Shown: in pieces, positions 55,801 through 60,738 of the stretch
How the letters are laid out: the number at the start of each line of letters is the position of its first letter
Numbering within the stretch: the stretch's first letter is position 1
Assembly: GCA_918807975.1 (NCBI GenBank)
Contig: OU964923.1
Location: 20,689,235-20,753,234, forward strand
Direction of reading: 5' to 3'
Length of the DNA stretch: 64,000 nucleotides
Origin: Aplidium turbinatum
Lineage: Eukaryota; Chordata; Ascidiacea; Aplousobranchia; Polyclinidae
Position numbers and translations under genes: made by a program
Notes under the pieces: model-generated
Database searches by the model: none
The model's input: only the letters and a program-made list of their open reading frames with translations
What the model was told of the DNA's origin: nothing

Positions 55801-58648
55801 AAAGGTAATGTGTTTGTTACTACTGCAGTTACGTTTTTATTGTAGGCCTACTGTATAACATTTTTTATTCAATCTTATTTCTTTTTCTTTGACTGTAAAT
55901 ATTCCAAAAACATGATCTCATCAGTTATCACTCCCTACAAATATTTAGGAAAACTTCAATAACCTCTTTGTTAAAAGATGACGAGGCAACACTCGAAACT
56001 AGAAGTAAAGTTTTAATCGTGCTGCGTGTTAGTCAACCGACTAACAAGGACAGGTTAACATGTTCATTAACAAAGCTGATCATTCATAGCCATTTTATTG
56101 GTTTCGCTGTTTTGCTAAAAGCTTGTTAAAATGACGCTTGGCGCCAAAATAGTTAATATTTTATGCAGTTATAAGATAGGCAAACAATGGTATTGCATTA
56201 TGGAATTTTTATAAACTTTACAACAACAAAATTTGAAAACTTGGAAAATTACCAAATGTGTAGTCATGCCTAACATTTATGAAATCACTAAATCAACTTT
56301 TAAAAGTTAAAAATAAAGACCAAAACTACATTCTTAGAAAACAATGGTTTGTTGTTACCATATACCAACAATCTTGTCAGAGTAAAATTATCAACCACAA
56401 AATTTTTTACATTTTTTTGGCCGGCCCCTCCCCCAAGAAATGGGATTTTAATGCTATTAAAACGTTTTAATGATATTGTATTACATTTTGTATGGTGTTT
56501 CGGCAATGTTTGGCAGCATTCAATAGCTTTATTGTTAAACTTTTCTATTTCTAATAGTAAAATGTTTAATTTTCTTTCTAGCCACGTCACGATTGCCAGG
56601 TTGCTAGACAAGTTAATAAAGAAATCAAAAACAAATTTGAAAAGTTTTATCAATAATAGTTTCTGATAATTTGTTTTATAAATATAATCTTTTTCTAACC
56701 GGTTTATCTACATGGTTACGTTGATGTAATATTACTGAAAGATAAATTGATGAAAACATGTCAACTTCCCGAAGAATCATAAAATCTTATATCAGCGATC
56801 TCTTATCAATCAAAAAGGATAATCTTTACTTTTTAAATGTAAAAAAGGCTAATCCAAGGCACTTGACTTTTGTTAACAATTTTTCTTCTGGTGGTTGTAC
56901 AATGGTTTACAATGGTTTAAACAATTGTGGCCAAGTAGAATGTTGAATTTGATTGACTGACATTGCTGTCATTTCAAACCAATTTGTTTTCTTGCATAAA
57001 CTTCATTATATGTTGCAAACGAGACACAGGCAATGATAGGTTGTAGTTGTTGTAAGGCCGATATACCACGCAATACCTATCAATACGTTAATTAAGCGAA
57101 AGGTCGGTGTCAAGAAATATTATGTTTGTTATTGTTTGGTATAATGTGGTCTGGTAAAAGAACGAATATACGTTGCTTTTCTTCAGCAATAAACGGAACA
57201 AGTCGCTGGACTTCAGGTTCTGTCAAAATTCGGTCTACATTGTTTTTTGTCTTTAGTGTTCCAGCAGATGTGGAAATGGTGTTCAAAACAGAAAAGTGAC
57301 GTGTCTCCGCATCACTTCAGACGGAGCGATAACAACAGCTGCGATAACAGATGGAATTTCGCCTTGCCCAGCAGCGGACAGGCCTGCCACCCAGCAGCCT
57401 TGCAATACACAATCTTGCGGCTCTAGGTGGCATTACACGCCTTGGAGCGAAGTAACTACCTCTTGCATCACGTTAATTAATCTGTGAAGTATCAATTTCA
57501 AAAACTTTAGTTTACTTTATATGCAATTTCAAAGCAGTGTTTAGTACCTGCTGTATATCACGTAGTGTAGAAAATAAGTTTTTAAATAGTTATTAAAGCT
57601 TTTGTAACGAGTTTACTTTGTTATACTTCAAGCACCAACAGAGGGTGAGAGAGGGAAAAATAACTTTATTTGCCAAGTTTAGTAAACCCATAGCAAACCC
57701 AATAACCCCTGACTCAAAGTTACGTCAAGTTTACATACGAAAGCATTATTGTATGTTAAAACATTTTATGTTTTCATGCTCACAGTGTTCTGTGTCTTGC
57801 GGTGGAGGATCAAGAACTCGCGACCTCCAATGTCTGGATTCCACAGGATCATACAGTTCATTATGCAACATTGAAGATCGACCCATTGAAGCCGAACGAT
57901 GCAACACTGTCAGCTGTATAGCCTTAAGAGGTTTGATCAAAGATCGTTACTGTATTTAATGAGGATATTTTTGTTTCAAGCACTTCAGGCCATTAAATAT
58001 TCTTACCTTCACCGCTGATTGCTAGTTGCTCTACTGCCGATGTGGGATTCGAAGAGTTGCTGCTTTCATCCAAGCGGACAATGTGTACTGTGATGCATCA
58101 TTCGAGACTCAAGAAGTTGTAGAATTTAACTGGCAATCAAGAAATCTGCCCTTTACAAGGGTCAACTTAAAAACTAAATGTCAATATAAAAACTGAAGCC
58201 ATTTTGCCGACGTTTGCAACAATACTTTAGCCATCGTCACCACCCAAGGTAGACTACTGAGATAAGCTTTTACCTCAGCACTGTTGAAGACAAACCAGCA
58301 GTTTGAACTAAATAAAAATACTGGTTTGATAAGTTGTTCTAGTATTATATTTGTTTTATATTTTAATCTATTCCGTAGCTGTAACAGTAACAGTTTACAG
58401 AGTAGCCTAGGCTGTAGTCTATTTTATGTCGTTGTACGTCATATTGAAAATGCTTCAGACGGTAAAAAAGCCATTAAGTTAATCTTGCTCATTTTGCAGA
58501 ACCTGGATGTGAAGACACGATGCGTCGCTGTTCCCATGTTCTTCAAGCAAGGTTGTGCGTGTACGCATACTTTAGGAAGGTGTGTTGTTACTCTTGCTCT
58601 TCTGTACGGGTAATTGATTTAAGACACACGAAGTCGCGCTTACCCTGA
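10789..58648 (+). CDS. ADAMTSL: ADAMTS-like secreted matrix glycoprotein (ADAMTSL4/ADAMTSL6-THSD4 type), 16 coding exons
   Basis: The gene-level model joins 10789-10884, 12942-13075, 14120-14189, 14849-14951, 17492-17658, 37676-37769, 37893-38003, 39426-39610, 49720-50245, 50629-50755, 51181-51388, 51873-52043, 53641-53808, 57257-57451, 57786-57930 and 58500-58648. All junctions are GT-AG and all phases agree, giving 2649 nt and 882 residues plus stop. Order: signal peptide (1 to ~22), TSR1 (47-102), cysteine-rich module (103-222), spacer (223 to ~340), polar linker (~340-480), TSR2 (481-537), TSR3 (~544-596), TSR4-7 (~599-832), PLAC (835-868, six Cys), short basic tail. No metalloprotease domain is present. 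Vertebrate proteins with one TSR, Cys-rich, spacer, six TSRs and PLAC (ADAMTSL4, ADAMTSL6) are secreted, bind fibrillin and organise microfibrils. The same role here is inferred. Which paralogue it matches is less certain than the family. The splice structure was read by eye and no transcript was seen. Confidence 0.9.
12518..12560 (-). ncRNA. Hammerhead-ribozyme-like motif (- strand arm)
   Basis: On the reverse strand CTGATGA (12555-12549) is followed by ATCC/GGGT, which can pair as stem II, and GAAA (12537-12534), then GCTGTT and AAGG. Stem I CCTT/AAGG is perfect. Stem III is weaker than in the other copies because the first base after GAAA is changed. Confidence 0.45.
12596..12645 (+). ncRNA. 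Hammerhead-ribozyme-like motif (+ strand arm)
   Basis: CTGATGA (12605-12611) and GAAA (12624-12627) are separated by a short stem II region. Then CAGACTG can form a tiny stem III, and TT follows as the expected UH cleavage dinucleotide. Stem I would be CCTT with AAG. Penelope-like elements are known to carry minimal hammerheads of this kind. Activity is not shown. Confidence 0.5.
12942..13075 (+). CDS. ADAMTSL: ADAMTSL exon 2: first half of TSR1
   Basis: Encodes residues 33-76: a short Pro/Thr-rich linker, then [17 protein letters not shown]. This has the Trp ladder and CSRSCG, which is the site of O-fucosylation and C-mannosylation in TSR proteins. The acceptor is CTCTCAAAG (AG at 12940-12941), entering in phase 0. 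The donor is GTAAGT at 13076, leaving in phase 2. The second half of the repeat is in exon 3. Confidence 0.9.
13228..13661. mobile_element. hAT-type MITE (GTAGCCAG family), 434 bp, in intron 2
   Basis: Ends CAGTAGCGTAGCCAGG and TTGGCTACGCCACTG, with a perfect 8-bp TSD GCTTGACG at 13220-13227 and 13662-13669. It is nearly identical, in inverted orientation, to 60297-60738. A 157-codon reverse frame in this stretch is non-coding. Confidence 0.9.
14120..14189 (+). CDS. ADAMTSL: ADAMTSL exon 3: second half of TSR1 (70 nt)
   Basis: A small exon found by its phase and cysteine pattern. It completes the phase-2 codon of exon 2 and reads [20 protein letters not shown] followed by CNSM, ending in phase 0 at GTAAGT (14190). 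It supplies the two cysteines that TSR1 needs before the closing CP of exon 4. The acceptor is TTTTCATAG (AG at 14118-14119). Confidence 0.82.
14365..14595 (+). repeat. tRNA-derived SINE, family 2
   Basis: Box B-like CCTGGTTCGACTCCCGACT is followed by AGCTGGTTGTTGAAAAACAT, CGCTCACCTCTACC and, at the end, CTTATCTTCTCATC. The inverted copy at 32641-32870 shares these blocks in the same order, defining the family. The 5' limit is uncertain. Confidence 0.6.
14849..14951 (+). CDS. ADAMTSL: ADAMTSL exon 4: end of TSR1 and start of Cys-rich module
   Basis: Residues 101-134 begin PCPNG, which closes TSR1. They continue KVKCSEYN and YLWEPMNQ, matching the ADAMTS-family pattern QCxxYN...F.G..Y.WEP that follows TSR1. 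The acceptor is a poly-T tract plus TATTGCAG. The donor at 14952 (GTAGAG) is weaker and leaves in phase 1. This exon is too short to stand out as an ORF and was recognised by family motif. Confidence 0.88.
15271..15441. mobile_element. Short hAT-type MITE (GTGGCGGATCCAG family)
   Basis: Left TAGTGGCAGATCTAGAGGAG and right TGCTGGATCCGCCCCTG are degenerate inverted ends. Internal AACTTTATTTACGGTG and GTGTTTTGATGAA match the copy at 36010-36152. TSD is unclear. Confidence 0.6.
15872..15925 (-). ncRNA. Hammerhead-ribozyme-like motif at the Penelope 3' end
   Basis: The reverse strand reads CCTT, CTGATGA (15914-15908), a short stem II segment, GAAA (15894-15891), ACAGGCTGT as a minimal stem III, then T and AAGG. 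The CCTT/AAGG pairing makes stem I, and the nucleotide after GTT is the expected cleavage point. All core bases of a type I hammerhead are present. Such minimal stem III forms usually act as dimers. Confidence 0.6.
15951..16078. repeat. Tandem duplication, 66-bp period, two copies
   Basis: ATTCCTGAAAAGATATTAAA begins at 15951 and again at 16017, and each copy continues TATTATAAC to AATCTGCAAAAAAA. It lies in the non-coding 3' region of the Penelope-like element. Shorter AACCTGTRAAAATY-type units repeat at 16255-16340. Confidence 0.7.
17492..17658 (+). CDS. ADAMTSL: ADAMTSL exon 5: Cys-rich module core
   Basis: Residues 135/136-190 read [18 protein letters not shown], then VTDGTDC and HICIEGRCL. 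This is the CELNC..G.RF.VR....V.DGT.C...CI.G.C signature of the ADAMTS/ADAMTSL cysteine-rich module. About ten extra residues ([10 protein letters not shown] region) sit between the DGT.C and CI.G.C blocks compared with vertebrate relatives. The exon enters in phase 1 and ends in phase 0 at GTAAGA (17659). Confidence 0.92.
20226..20579 (+). pseudogene. Unidentified coding-like fragment broken at an A10 run
   Basis: Two overlapping frames share protein-like composition and higher GC than the surrounding intron. The first contains [20 protein letters not shown] and [18 protein letters not shown]. The second contains [20 protein letters not shown] and [12 protein letters not shown]. They meet at a run of ten A near 20393-20402, where the frame changes. 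A donor-like GTGTAAGT follows at the end. No family is recognised. An A-rich tract (AAAAAC repeats) at 20944-20970 might be the tail of a retroposed copy. Either a processed pseudogene or a real exon with an error in the A run would fit. Confidence 0.35.
21214..21465 (-). repeat. tRNA-derived SINE, family 1, second copy
   Basis: The reverse strand repeats the 10319 copy nearly throughout: box A CGAGTGGTTTCGCCTTC, box B region, GGTACCGATTGTGTTCT, TAGAGCGACAATG-like end and an (ATT)n tail at 21211-21220. It lies inside intron 5. Confidence 0.8.
22501..22794 (+). CDS. Signal-peptide exon in intron 5 (98 codons), possible alternative first exon
   Basis: ATG 22501 opens [20 protein letters not shown], a strong hydrophobic signal sequence. 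About 75 residues follow with acidic and Asn-rich character ([30 protein letters not shown]) and no recognised domain; NLS and NET are possible glycosylation sites. An acceptor (GCATTACAG, AG at 22486-22487) lies 13 nt before the ATG. A donor (GTGAGG) follows codon 98 in phase 0, matching the phase-0 entry of exon 6 (37676). It could start an ADAMTSL form lacking TSR1 and most of the Cys-rich module. It could also be the first exon of an unrelated nested gene whose other exons I did not find. Confidence 0.5.
23187..23565. mobile_element. Inverted-repeat element with ~88-bp arms
   Basis: The left arm (23187-23274) and right arm (23478-23565) are imperfect inverted copies (for example CTGCTTTTATTCCGA against TCGGAATAAAAGCAG, and GTGCAAACTAAGCTGAACT against its complement). 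They are separated by about 200 bp with no ORF. The target duplication was not resolved. This looks like a non-autonomous TIR or foldback element. Confidence 0.6.
27863..28701. mobile_element. Long inverted-repeat (foldback) element, ~330-bp arms
   Basis: ATAGGGTGGCTCGTTTTT at the left is mirrored by AAAAACGAGCCACCCTAT at the right. The two arms remain alignable for about 330 bp (GTGGGGAAATGGTGCCAATG, TTTAGTTTGGGTAGAT, CAGCTTCCTCATAGCTTCTG on one side and their complements on the other). The spacer is about 180 bp. GCGT/GCGTA flanks both ends (27859-27863 and 28702-28706), suggesting a 4-5 bp duplication. There is no coding capacity. The GAGCCACCCTAG at about 130-141 may be another end of this family. 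Confidence 0.75.
29600..29634. repeat. Small perfect hairpin GCACTGGC/GCCAGTGC
   Basis: ATTTTAGCACTGGC and GCCAGTGCCAAAAT pair over 14 positions with one mismatch and a five-base loop (ACAGA). It is in intron 5. No associated element was found. Confidence 0.5.
30753..30836 (+). CDS. Short signal-peptide exon in intron 5 (28 codons), possible alternative first exon
   Basis: ATG 30753 encodes [20 protein letters not shown] then NSIETFIL. It has a hydrophobic core with a plausible cleavage after ANS. A consensus donor GTAAGT starts at 30837 in phase 0. An acceptor (TGTGTTTGCAG, AG at 30700-30701) lies 51 nt upstream of the ATG. The layout repeats that of exon 1: acceptor, short leader, signal peptide, phase-0 donor. 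It would fit in frame onto exon 6. The ORF is short, so chance is a real alternative. Confidence 0.42.
31150..31360 (+). repeat. Diverged SINE family 1 fragment
   Basis: Contains CTTCGCCTCTGCTTCTCG, box B-like CTGGTTCGATTCTAGG, then TTGGGTCAATTTAAACGC, TACTGATTCTATTC and a GAGTGATAATAAGTTCACG segment, parallel to the 10319 copy but heavily diverged. Confidence 0.5.
32641..32870 (-). repeat. tRNA-derived SINE, family 2, second copy
   Basis: The reverse strand carries ACCTGGTTCGACTCCCGGCT, CAGCTGGTTGTTGAGAACAC, CGCTCACCTCTACC, a lineage-specific middle, then CCTTATCTTCTCATACC. It matches the 14365 copy at both ends of the body. Confidence 0.6.
33476..34664 (-). mobile_element. hAT transposon remnant, ZBED5/SCAND3-type transposase
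   Basis: Ends CAGTGGTTCCCAACC and GGTTTGGAACCACTG with a perfect 8-bp TSD ACTTAGGG (33468-33475 and 34665-34672). Reverse-strand frames encode the domesticable hAT class: INGKAKEL-like start [20 protein letters not shown], then (shifted frame) [20 protein letters not shown] and [16 protein letters not shown]. The C-terminal dimerisation block [20 protein letters not shown] with [14 protein letters not shown] is at 33652-34116. The gene is internally deleted, frame-shifted and carries stops. A 13-bp unit TTACTGTACCACA is duplicated near 34450-34490 and disrupts the reading frame. Confidence 0.88.
36010..36152. mobile_element. Short hAT-type MITE (GTGGCGGATCCAG family)
   Basis: Left CAGTGGCGGATCCAGAAGG and right CTTGATCCACCCCTG are inverted. 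Internal ATAACTTTATTCACTGTG and TGTGTTTTGTTGAAATC match 15271-15441. The flanks CCCGGGAG and GCCTGGAG agree at six of eight positions. Confidence 0.65.
37676..37769 (+). CDS. ADAMTSL: ADAMTSL exon 6: end of Cys-rich module ([10 protein letters not shown])
   Basis: Residues 191-221 include EIGCDG, then [17 protein letters not shown], the most conserved block of the ADAMTS cysteine-rich region. The acceptor is TTTTGTTAG (AG at 37674-37675). The exon enters in phase 0 and leaves in phase 1 at GTTCGT (37770). The phase-0 entry is what allows the two signal-peptide exons in intron 5 to be spliced to it. The preceding intron is about 20 kb, by far the longest. Confidence 0.92.
37893..38003 (+). CDS. 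ADAMTSL: ADAMTSL exon 7: spacer, N-terminal part
   Basis: Residues 222/223-258 contain [20 protein letters not shown] and then SYL. This matches the spacer motif IP.GAT.INITE..... NYLALR. Asn247 in NIT is a likely N-glycosylation site. The exon enters in phase 1 and leaves in phase 1 at GTGAGA (38004). The preceding intron is only 123 bp. Confidence 0.93.
38076..38250. mobile_element. Diverged hAT-type MITE in intron 7
   Basis: Degenerate ends (AAGTAGCCATGGGAGG and CTTGCTACGTCACTG) are flanked by TGTTGAAC and TGTTAAAC (seven of eight bases). The internal AACGTTTTAATGACATTGTA is shared with 56420-56593. Confidence 0.6.
39426..39610 (+). CDS. ADAMTSL: ADAMTSL exon 8: spacer, C-terminal part
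   Basis: Residues 259/260-320 include [42 protein letters not shown]. These match the ADAMTSL4/6 spacer pattern LALRS.....INGNW, GT.F.Y.RP, GES...GPTNE.LDV. The exon enters in phase 1 and ends in phase 0 at GTGAGT (39611). Confidence 0.93.
44283..44537 (+). pseudogene. hAT transposase N-terminus with TTF zinc finger, interrupted
   Basis: About 85 codons from ATG 44283: a basic start ([11 protein letters not shown]), a Ser/Glu-rich stretch, then [16 protein letters not shown], the opening of a TTF-type zinc finger. The frame is cut at 44538 by the inner hAT. Directly beyond its far end (45876 on) the sequence continues [14 protein letters not shown], the next zinc-finger block, then stops at the internal deletion. 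Confidence 0.85.
44538..45875. mobile_element. Non-autonomous hAT element nested in the TTF-type hAT
   Basis: Ends CAGGGGCGCCGGAA and TTCCGGCGCCCCTG are perfect inverted repeats flanked by a perfect 8-bp TSD GATGCAAA (44530-44537 and 45876-45883). GGGCAGGGGGGGC follows the left end and CTTGCCCCCCCCC precedes the right. The 1338-bp body has no transposase frame. Internal CGGCGGCCAAA boxes (about 44819 and 45567) are repeated in direct orientation. Confidence 0.92.
45920..46272 (+). pseudogene. hAT transposase C-terminal dimerisation domain remnant
   Basis: One frame encodes [40 protein letters not shown] and [19 protein letters not shown]. This is the conserved hAT C-terminal dimerisation region (LP...[18 protein letters not shown]....RLN.L..L). 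It follows the zinc-finger remnant after a large internal deletion and in another frame. The piggyBac-type insertion at 46273 replaces the original C-terminal end. Confidence 0.85.
46273..47318 (-). mobile_element. piggyBac-type transposon remnant with TTAA target duplication
   Basis: Inverted ends CCCTCTGTCTACCG and CGGTAGACAGAGGG are flanked by TTAA (46269-46272 and 47319-47322), the hallmark of piggyBac. The reverse frame 46791-47084 starts [20 protein letters not shown], matching the YNSTKGGVD..D.....Y block around the last catalytic Asp of piggyBac transposases. It is followed by a Cys-rich stretch ([12 protein letters not shown]). Most of the transposase is missing. GGGGTCCATTGGACCCC, a near-palindrome, sits just inside both ends (46314-46330 and 47287-47303), and a variant lies at 47109-47125. 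Confidence 0.88.
48481..48508. repeat. A-run plus (AT)n microsatellite
   Basis: An A10 run followed by about ten AT units in intron 8. The open frame that spans it is not a gene. Confidence 0.8.
49720..50245 (+). CDS. ADAMTSL: ADAMTSL exon 9: end of spacer, polar linker, start of TSR2
   Basis: At 526 nt this is the longest exon (residues 321-495). It begins [19 protein letters not shown], the spacer end (compare NPGV.F.Y.I in relatives). It then has ~130 residues rich in Arg, Asn, Ser, Gly and Tyr (for example [12 protein letters not shown]) without recognisable domains. The end [16 protein letters not shown] opens TSR2. The polar linker corresponds to the variable insert between spacer and TSR2 in ADAMTSL2/4/6. 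It enters in phase 0 and leaves in phase 1 at GTTAGA (50246). A 217-codon open frame on the opposite strand is a shadow. Confidence 0.9.
50629..50755 (+). CDS. ADAMTSL: ADAMTSL exon 10: rest of TSR2
   Basis: Residues 496-537 read [23 protein letters not shown], then [10 protein letters not shown], which is the Cys layout and ending of TSR2. TSR2 lacks the canonical W..W..C start (it has [10 protein letters not shown]), as is common for this repeat. The acceptor is TTGTTTAG. The donor at 50756 (GTACGT) leaves in phase 2. Confidence 0.9.
51181..51388 (+). CDS. ADAMTSL: ADAMTSL exon 11: TSR3 and start of TSR4
   Basis: Residues 538-607 read [20 protein letters not shown], then [20 protein letters not shown] and [11 protein letters not shown]. 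This is a complete TSR with the CSRTCG fucosylation motif plus the Trp ladder of the next repeat. The acceptor is CCTTTTTTAG. The exon ends in phase 0 at GTTAGT (51389), exactly before the first Cys of TSR4. Confidence 0.93.
51873..52043 (+). CDS. ADAMTSL: ADAMTSL exon 12: TSR4 body
   Basis: 57 codons, residues 608-664. It starts [17 protein letters not shown] and closes PCDAGPC, followed by WYVTDWEE, the Trp ladder of TSR5. It is a symmetric phase-0 exon with acceptor CTTTTCAG and donor GTACGC (52044). CNARCG keeps the Cys spacing but lacks the Ser/Thr that is O-fucosylated in other repeats. Confidence 0.92.
52831..53150. mobile_element. hAT-type MITE (CAGTGGYTCTCAACC), intron 12
   Basis: Ends CAGTGGCTCTCAACCTTTTT and CTGGTTGAGAACCACTG are inverted. 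GGCACCC boxes occur near both ends (ACGGCACCCAGC and GCGGCACCCTTG). Flanks TCGGTTAA and GGTTTGAA only loosely agree. There is no ORF, and the 320-bp length suits a Charlie-like MITE. Confidence 0.75.
53641..53808 (+). CDS. ADAMTSL: ADAMTSL exon 13: TSR5 body
   Basis: 56 codons, residues 665-720. [16 protein letters not shown], then [14 protein letters not shown], then [10 protein letters not shown] (Trp ladder of TSR6). It is phase 0 on both sides, with acceptor TTCAAACAG and donor GTATTT (53809). NST is a potential N-glycosylation site. Confidence 0.92.
53809..57256 (+). other. Intron 13 of ADAMTSL (3.4 kb)
   Basis: AT-rich with several TAGGCTAC-type words and one decayed MITE (56420-56593). 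No exon is needed by the phase of the neighbours and none is seen. Confidence 0.6.
56420..56593. mobile_element. Diverged hAT-type MITE fragment in intron 13
   Basis: GGCCGGCCCCTCCCCCAAG, then AACGTTTTAATGATATTGTA and a right end TCTAGCCACGTCACG parallel the intron 7 copy. Ends are too decayed to find the target duplication. Confidence 0.5.
57257..57451 (+). CDS. ADAMTSL: ADAMTSL exon 14: TSR6 body
   Basis: 65 codons, residues 721-785. [18 protein letters not shown], a Thr/Ala-rich loop (ITTAAITD), [14 protein letters not shown], then RWHYTPWSE, the Trp ladder of TSR7. It is phase 0 on both sides, with acceptor GTCTTTAG and donor GTAACT (57452). Confidence 0.92.
57786..57930 (+). CDS. ADAMTSL: ADAMTSL exon 15: TSR7 body
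   Basis: Residues 786-833. [17 protein letters not shown] (canonical fucosylation motif), then [19 protein letters not shown]. The acceptor is TGCTCACAG. The donor at 57931 (GTTTGA) is weak but is the only site that gives the phase-1 exit that the PLAC exon needs. Confidence 0.88.
58500..58648 (+). CDS. ADAMTSL: ADAMTSL exon 16: PLAC domain and stop
   Basis: Residues 834-882. [20 protein letters not shown] then [14 protein letters not shown]. The six cysteines (837, 844, 853, 862, 863, 866) and VQARLCVY-like core are diagnostic of the PLAC (protease and lacunin) domain, which ends ADAMTSL and papilin proteins. A basic tail of about 14 residues precedes TGA at 58646-58648. The acceptor is ATTTTGCAG. 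Confidence 0.92.
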
Positions 58649-58906
58649 TATGAAATCATCTTTCAAAAAACAACCAACAACGAGCAAACCCAAGAGATTG
58701 GAGTTCAGCCGCCTACAGTTGACGTGGATTTTCCTCGACCTGCGCGCATTAAAATAGATGTTGTTTGAACTGAAGAAAAAACGTTCAGTAAAGCTTTATT
58801 TTGCGATACAATGTTTTCCTTTTTATTTGCTTACTAATTCGACTTTGAGGAAATCTTCTCAATTTTCAACCAATGCTTGACTCCTAACTTACGTAGTTGA
58901 GTCATA

Positions 58907-58912
58907 AATAAA
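58907..58912 (+). promoter_or_regulatory. Candidate polyadenylation signal AATAAA of ADAMTSL
   Basis: This is the first canonical AATAAA downstream of the stop codon and would give a 3' UTR of about 280 nt. AATAAA is common in such AT-rich DNA, so this is only a reasonable guess. Confidence 0.45.
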
Positions 58913-59606
58913 CCAATGATTGATTTTAATTATTAAAATGTCAAAACAACTGGTTAAAACAATTGATTTCGTCAGTCTCTCTGTTTTGCTTAAACTCATA
59001 GCTTCACCATTAAATCTTTGAAGTATTCAAACTCTCAATCAGATCCATGGTTGGAAGGGCTGCAACAGCTTTGGTTGAATTTTGTAAAAACTATGTAACA
59101 AATCGTCGCCGTTCATATTCATATCTGTTGTAATTAAACTGGTTTGATACACAACTGGTTATATACCTGGTTTGATATACAACTATACTTTCATTGACTA
59201 AAAGTTTGCCAACTATTTGCTGCATATCTGCATTCAGTGCAAGGTAACCTAATTTACGTGTAAAACTGCAAACTCCGAAAAATCAAACCAAAAAAGTTGA
59301 CTTGGAATGTGATCACATTCAGTAACGTTAATTGCGCTTCCAAACTATAACTTTGTATTTATTTTGTTGTTTATTTTGTGTTTTTTATTTTTATAGTTCT
59401 TGCTTTAGCTATTGTCTGAATCTTGTGGGCAAGATATGTCTAAGCTTTGATATACAGCATTCAGGATGAAGCTTTTTATTCTGCATGTTTCAAGTTATTG
59501 TATTTGTAAGATGAAACAAGTTTCTACCTGCCCATGTGAAACCGGTTTTTACAAATGAATGACATATGTAATGTTTCTATGGTGGCTATTATTATTTCAA
59601 ACGCAG

Positions 59607-59810
59607 CGCTCTTCAACCAGAGCGTACCAATATGGCCGCAATGGGAAAGTGTCCTTCCGAACGCCTAACATGCACTGCGATCGCTACTTCGTGCATCAAC
59701 AAACTTCGCCCCGCATGAGCAATCCTTCAGCTTGTCTAGACGGTCATCACATGGGAAGCCCTTCCTGGTTGATTAAGCACTCCTGGCCCTATCTTGCAGA
59801 GAAAGCTTAA
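59607..59810 (+). CDS. Orphan terminal-exon-like ORF (67 codons), unknown
   Basis: A GC-richer block follows an acceptor-like site (AACGCAG, AG at 59605-59606). It reads in phase 0 RSSTRAYQYGRNGKVSFRTP, then a His/Ser/Pro-rich stretch (MGSPSWLIKHSWPYLAEKA), and stops at TAA 59808. No family is recognised. It lies 1 kb downstream of the PLAC exon. Exons 11-14 of ADAMTSL all end in phase 0, so an alternative C-terminus without PLAC is formally possible. A remnant exon or retroposed fragment is equally possible. Confidence 0.25.
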   Translation, partial: RSSTRAYQYGRNGKVSFRTPNMHCDRYFVHQQTSPRMSNPSACLDGHHMGSPSWLIKHSWPYLAEKA

Positions 59811-60296
59811 AAGACCTACCACACATGACAGGTGTATAAGTACGAAGGGGTGCTTTGAGGTTTACCCAAAATTGTAGGTGTAAATGGGAAAGACAATGTT
59901 ACAATCATGCCCATTGTCTACTGCTGGGTGCATTAACTGAAATTTACAGGAGTGTATTAGGCAGCAACGTTAGTCCTCAAGAGTAAACAAAAGAGAAAAA
60001 GTTGAAGAGCACTGTCCTACTAGATATTGCCACAAGGCTAAGCACATATTTACCAAACCAGAGATATTTAACCTATTAAAACAGGTTAATGCAAAAATGT
60101 ATATTGTCAGTCTGGAGTTCGATTACCCTACAGTAGTCTACTTGTACGCCTATTCAATTCAAAATTAAGAAAGTAACCGACACATAGTCTACATACTGTA
60201 GTTCTACTAATGAATAGTTTTGTGCAAATTAACAAACCTATAAAAATTTATTCTTATCGACAAGATCCATACTCCATACGACATAACATTGCTGTT

Positions 60297-60738
60297 CAGT
60301 GGCGTAGCCAAGGAGGGGGGGGGGGTTTGGGGGTTACAACCCCCCCTTAGGCACGCGTGTGACGTCACGATATTGAGAATGATGCTTTCAATCTAAAAAA
60401 AATTGCCTAATTTTAAACAAAATTGCATTAAAAAAACGAGTTTTGCCAATACCAAACATTCAAACATCTCAGCCAGGAATTAGCAACAAGAAAACACAGA
60501 GACTTAGCTTTTTTTTCCGAAAAATGCCGAAGAAAACATGATCTTATCCTTTTGCTATGCTAGCGGACAGCACCATTTTACAGGAATATTCGTGCCCACA
60601 TTTTTGTTGAAAATGCTCTCAGAATGCACCAAATTCAAAGTAATTTTTCAAAATTTTCTGGGGAAGACCCCCCAGACCCCCCGCCGTTGGGTGGTCAAAA
60701 CCCCCCCCCCCCTTTCAAAATTCCTGGCTACGCTACTG
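60297..60738. mobile_element. hAT-type MITE (GTAGCCAG family), 442 bp
   Basis: Ends CAGTGGCGTAGCCAAGG and CCTGGCTACGCTACTG. The body matches the element at 13228-13661 in reverse with very few differences. The flanks TTGCTGTT (left) and ATGCTGTT (two bases beyond the right end) are a near match for the 8-bp duplication. Confidence 0.85.
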
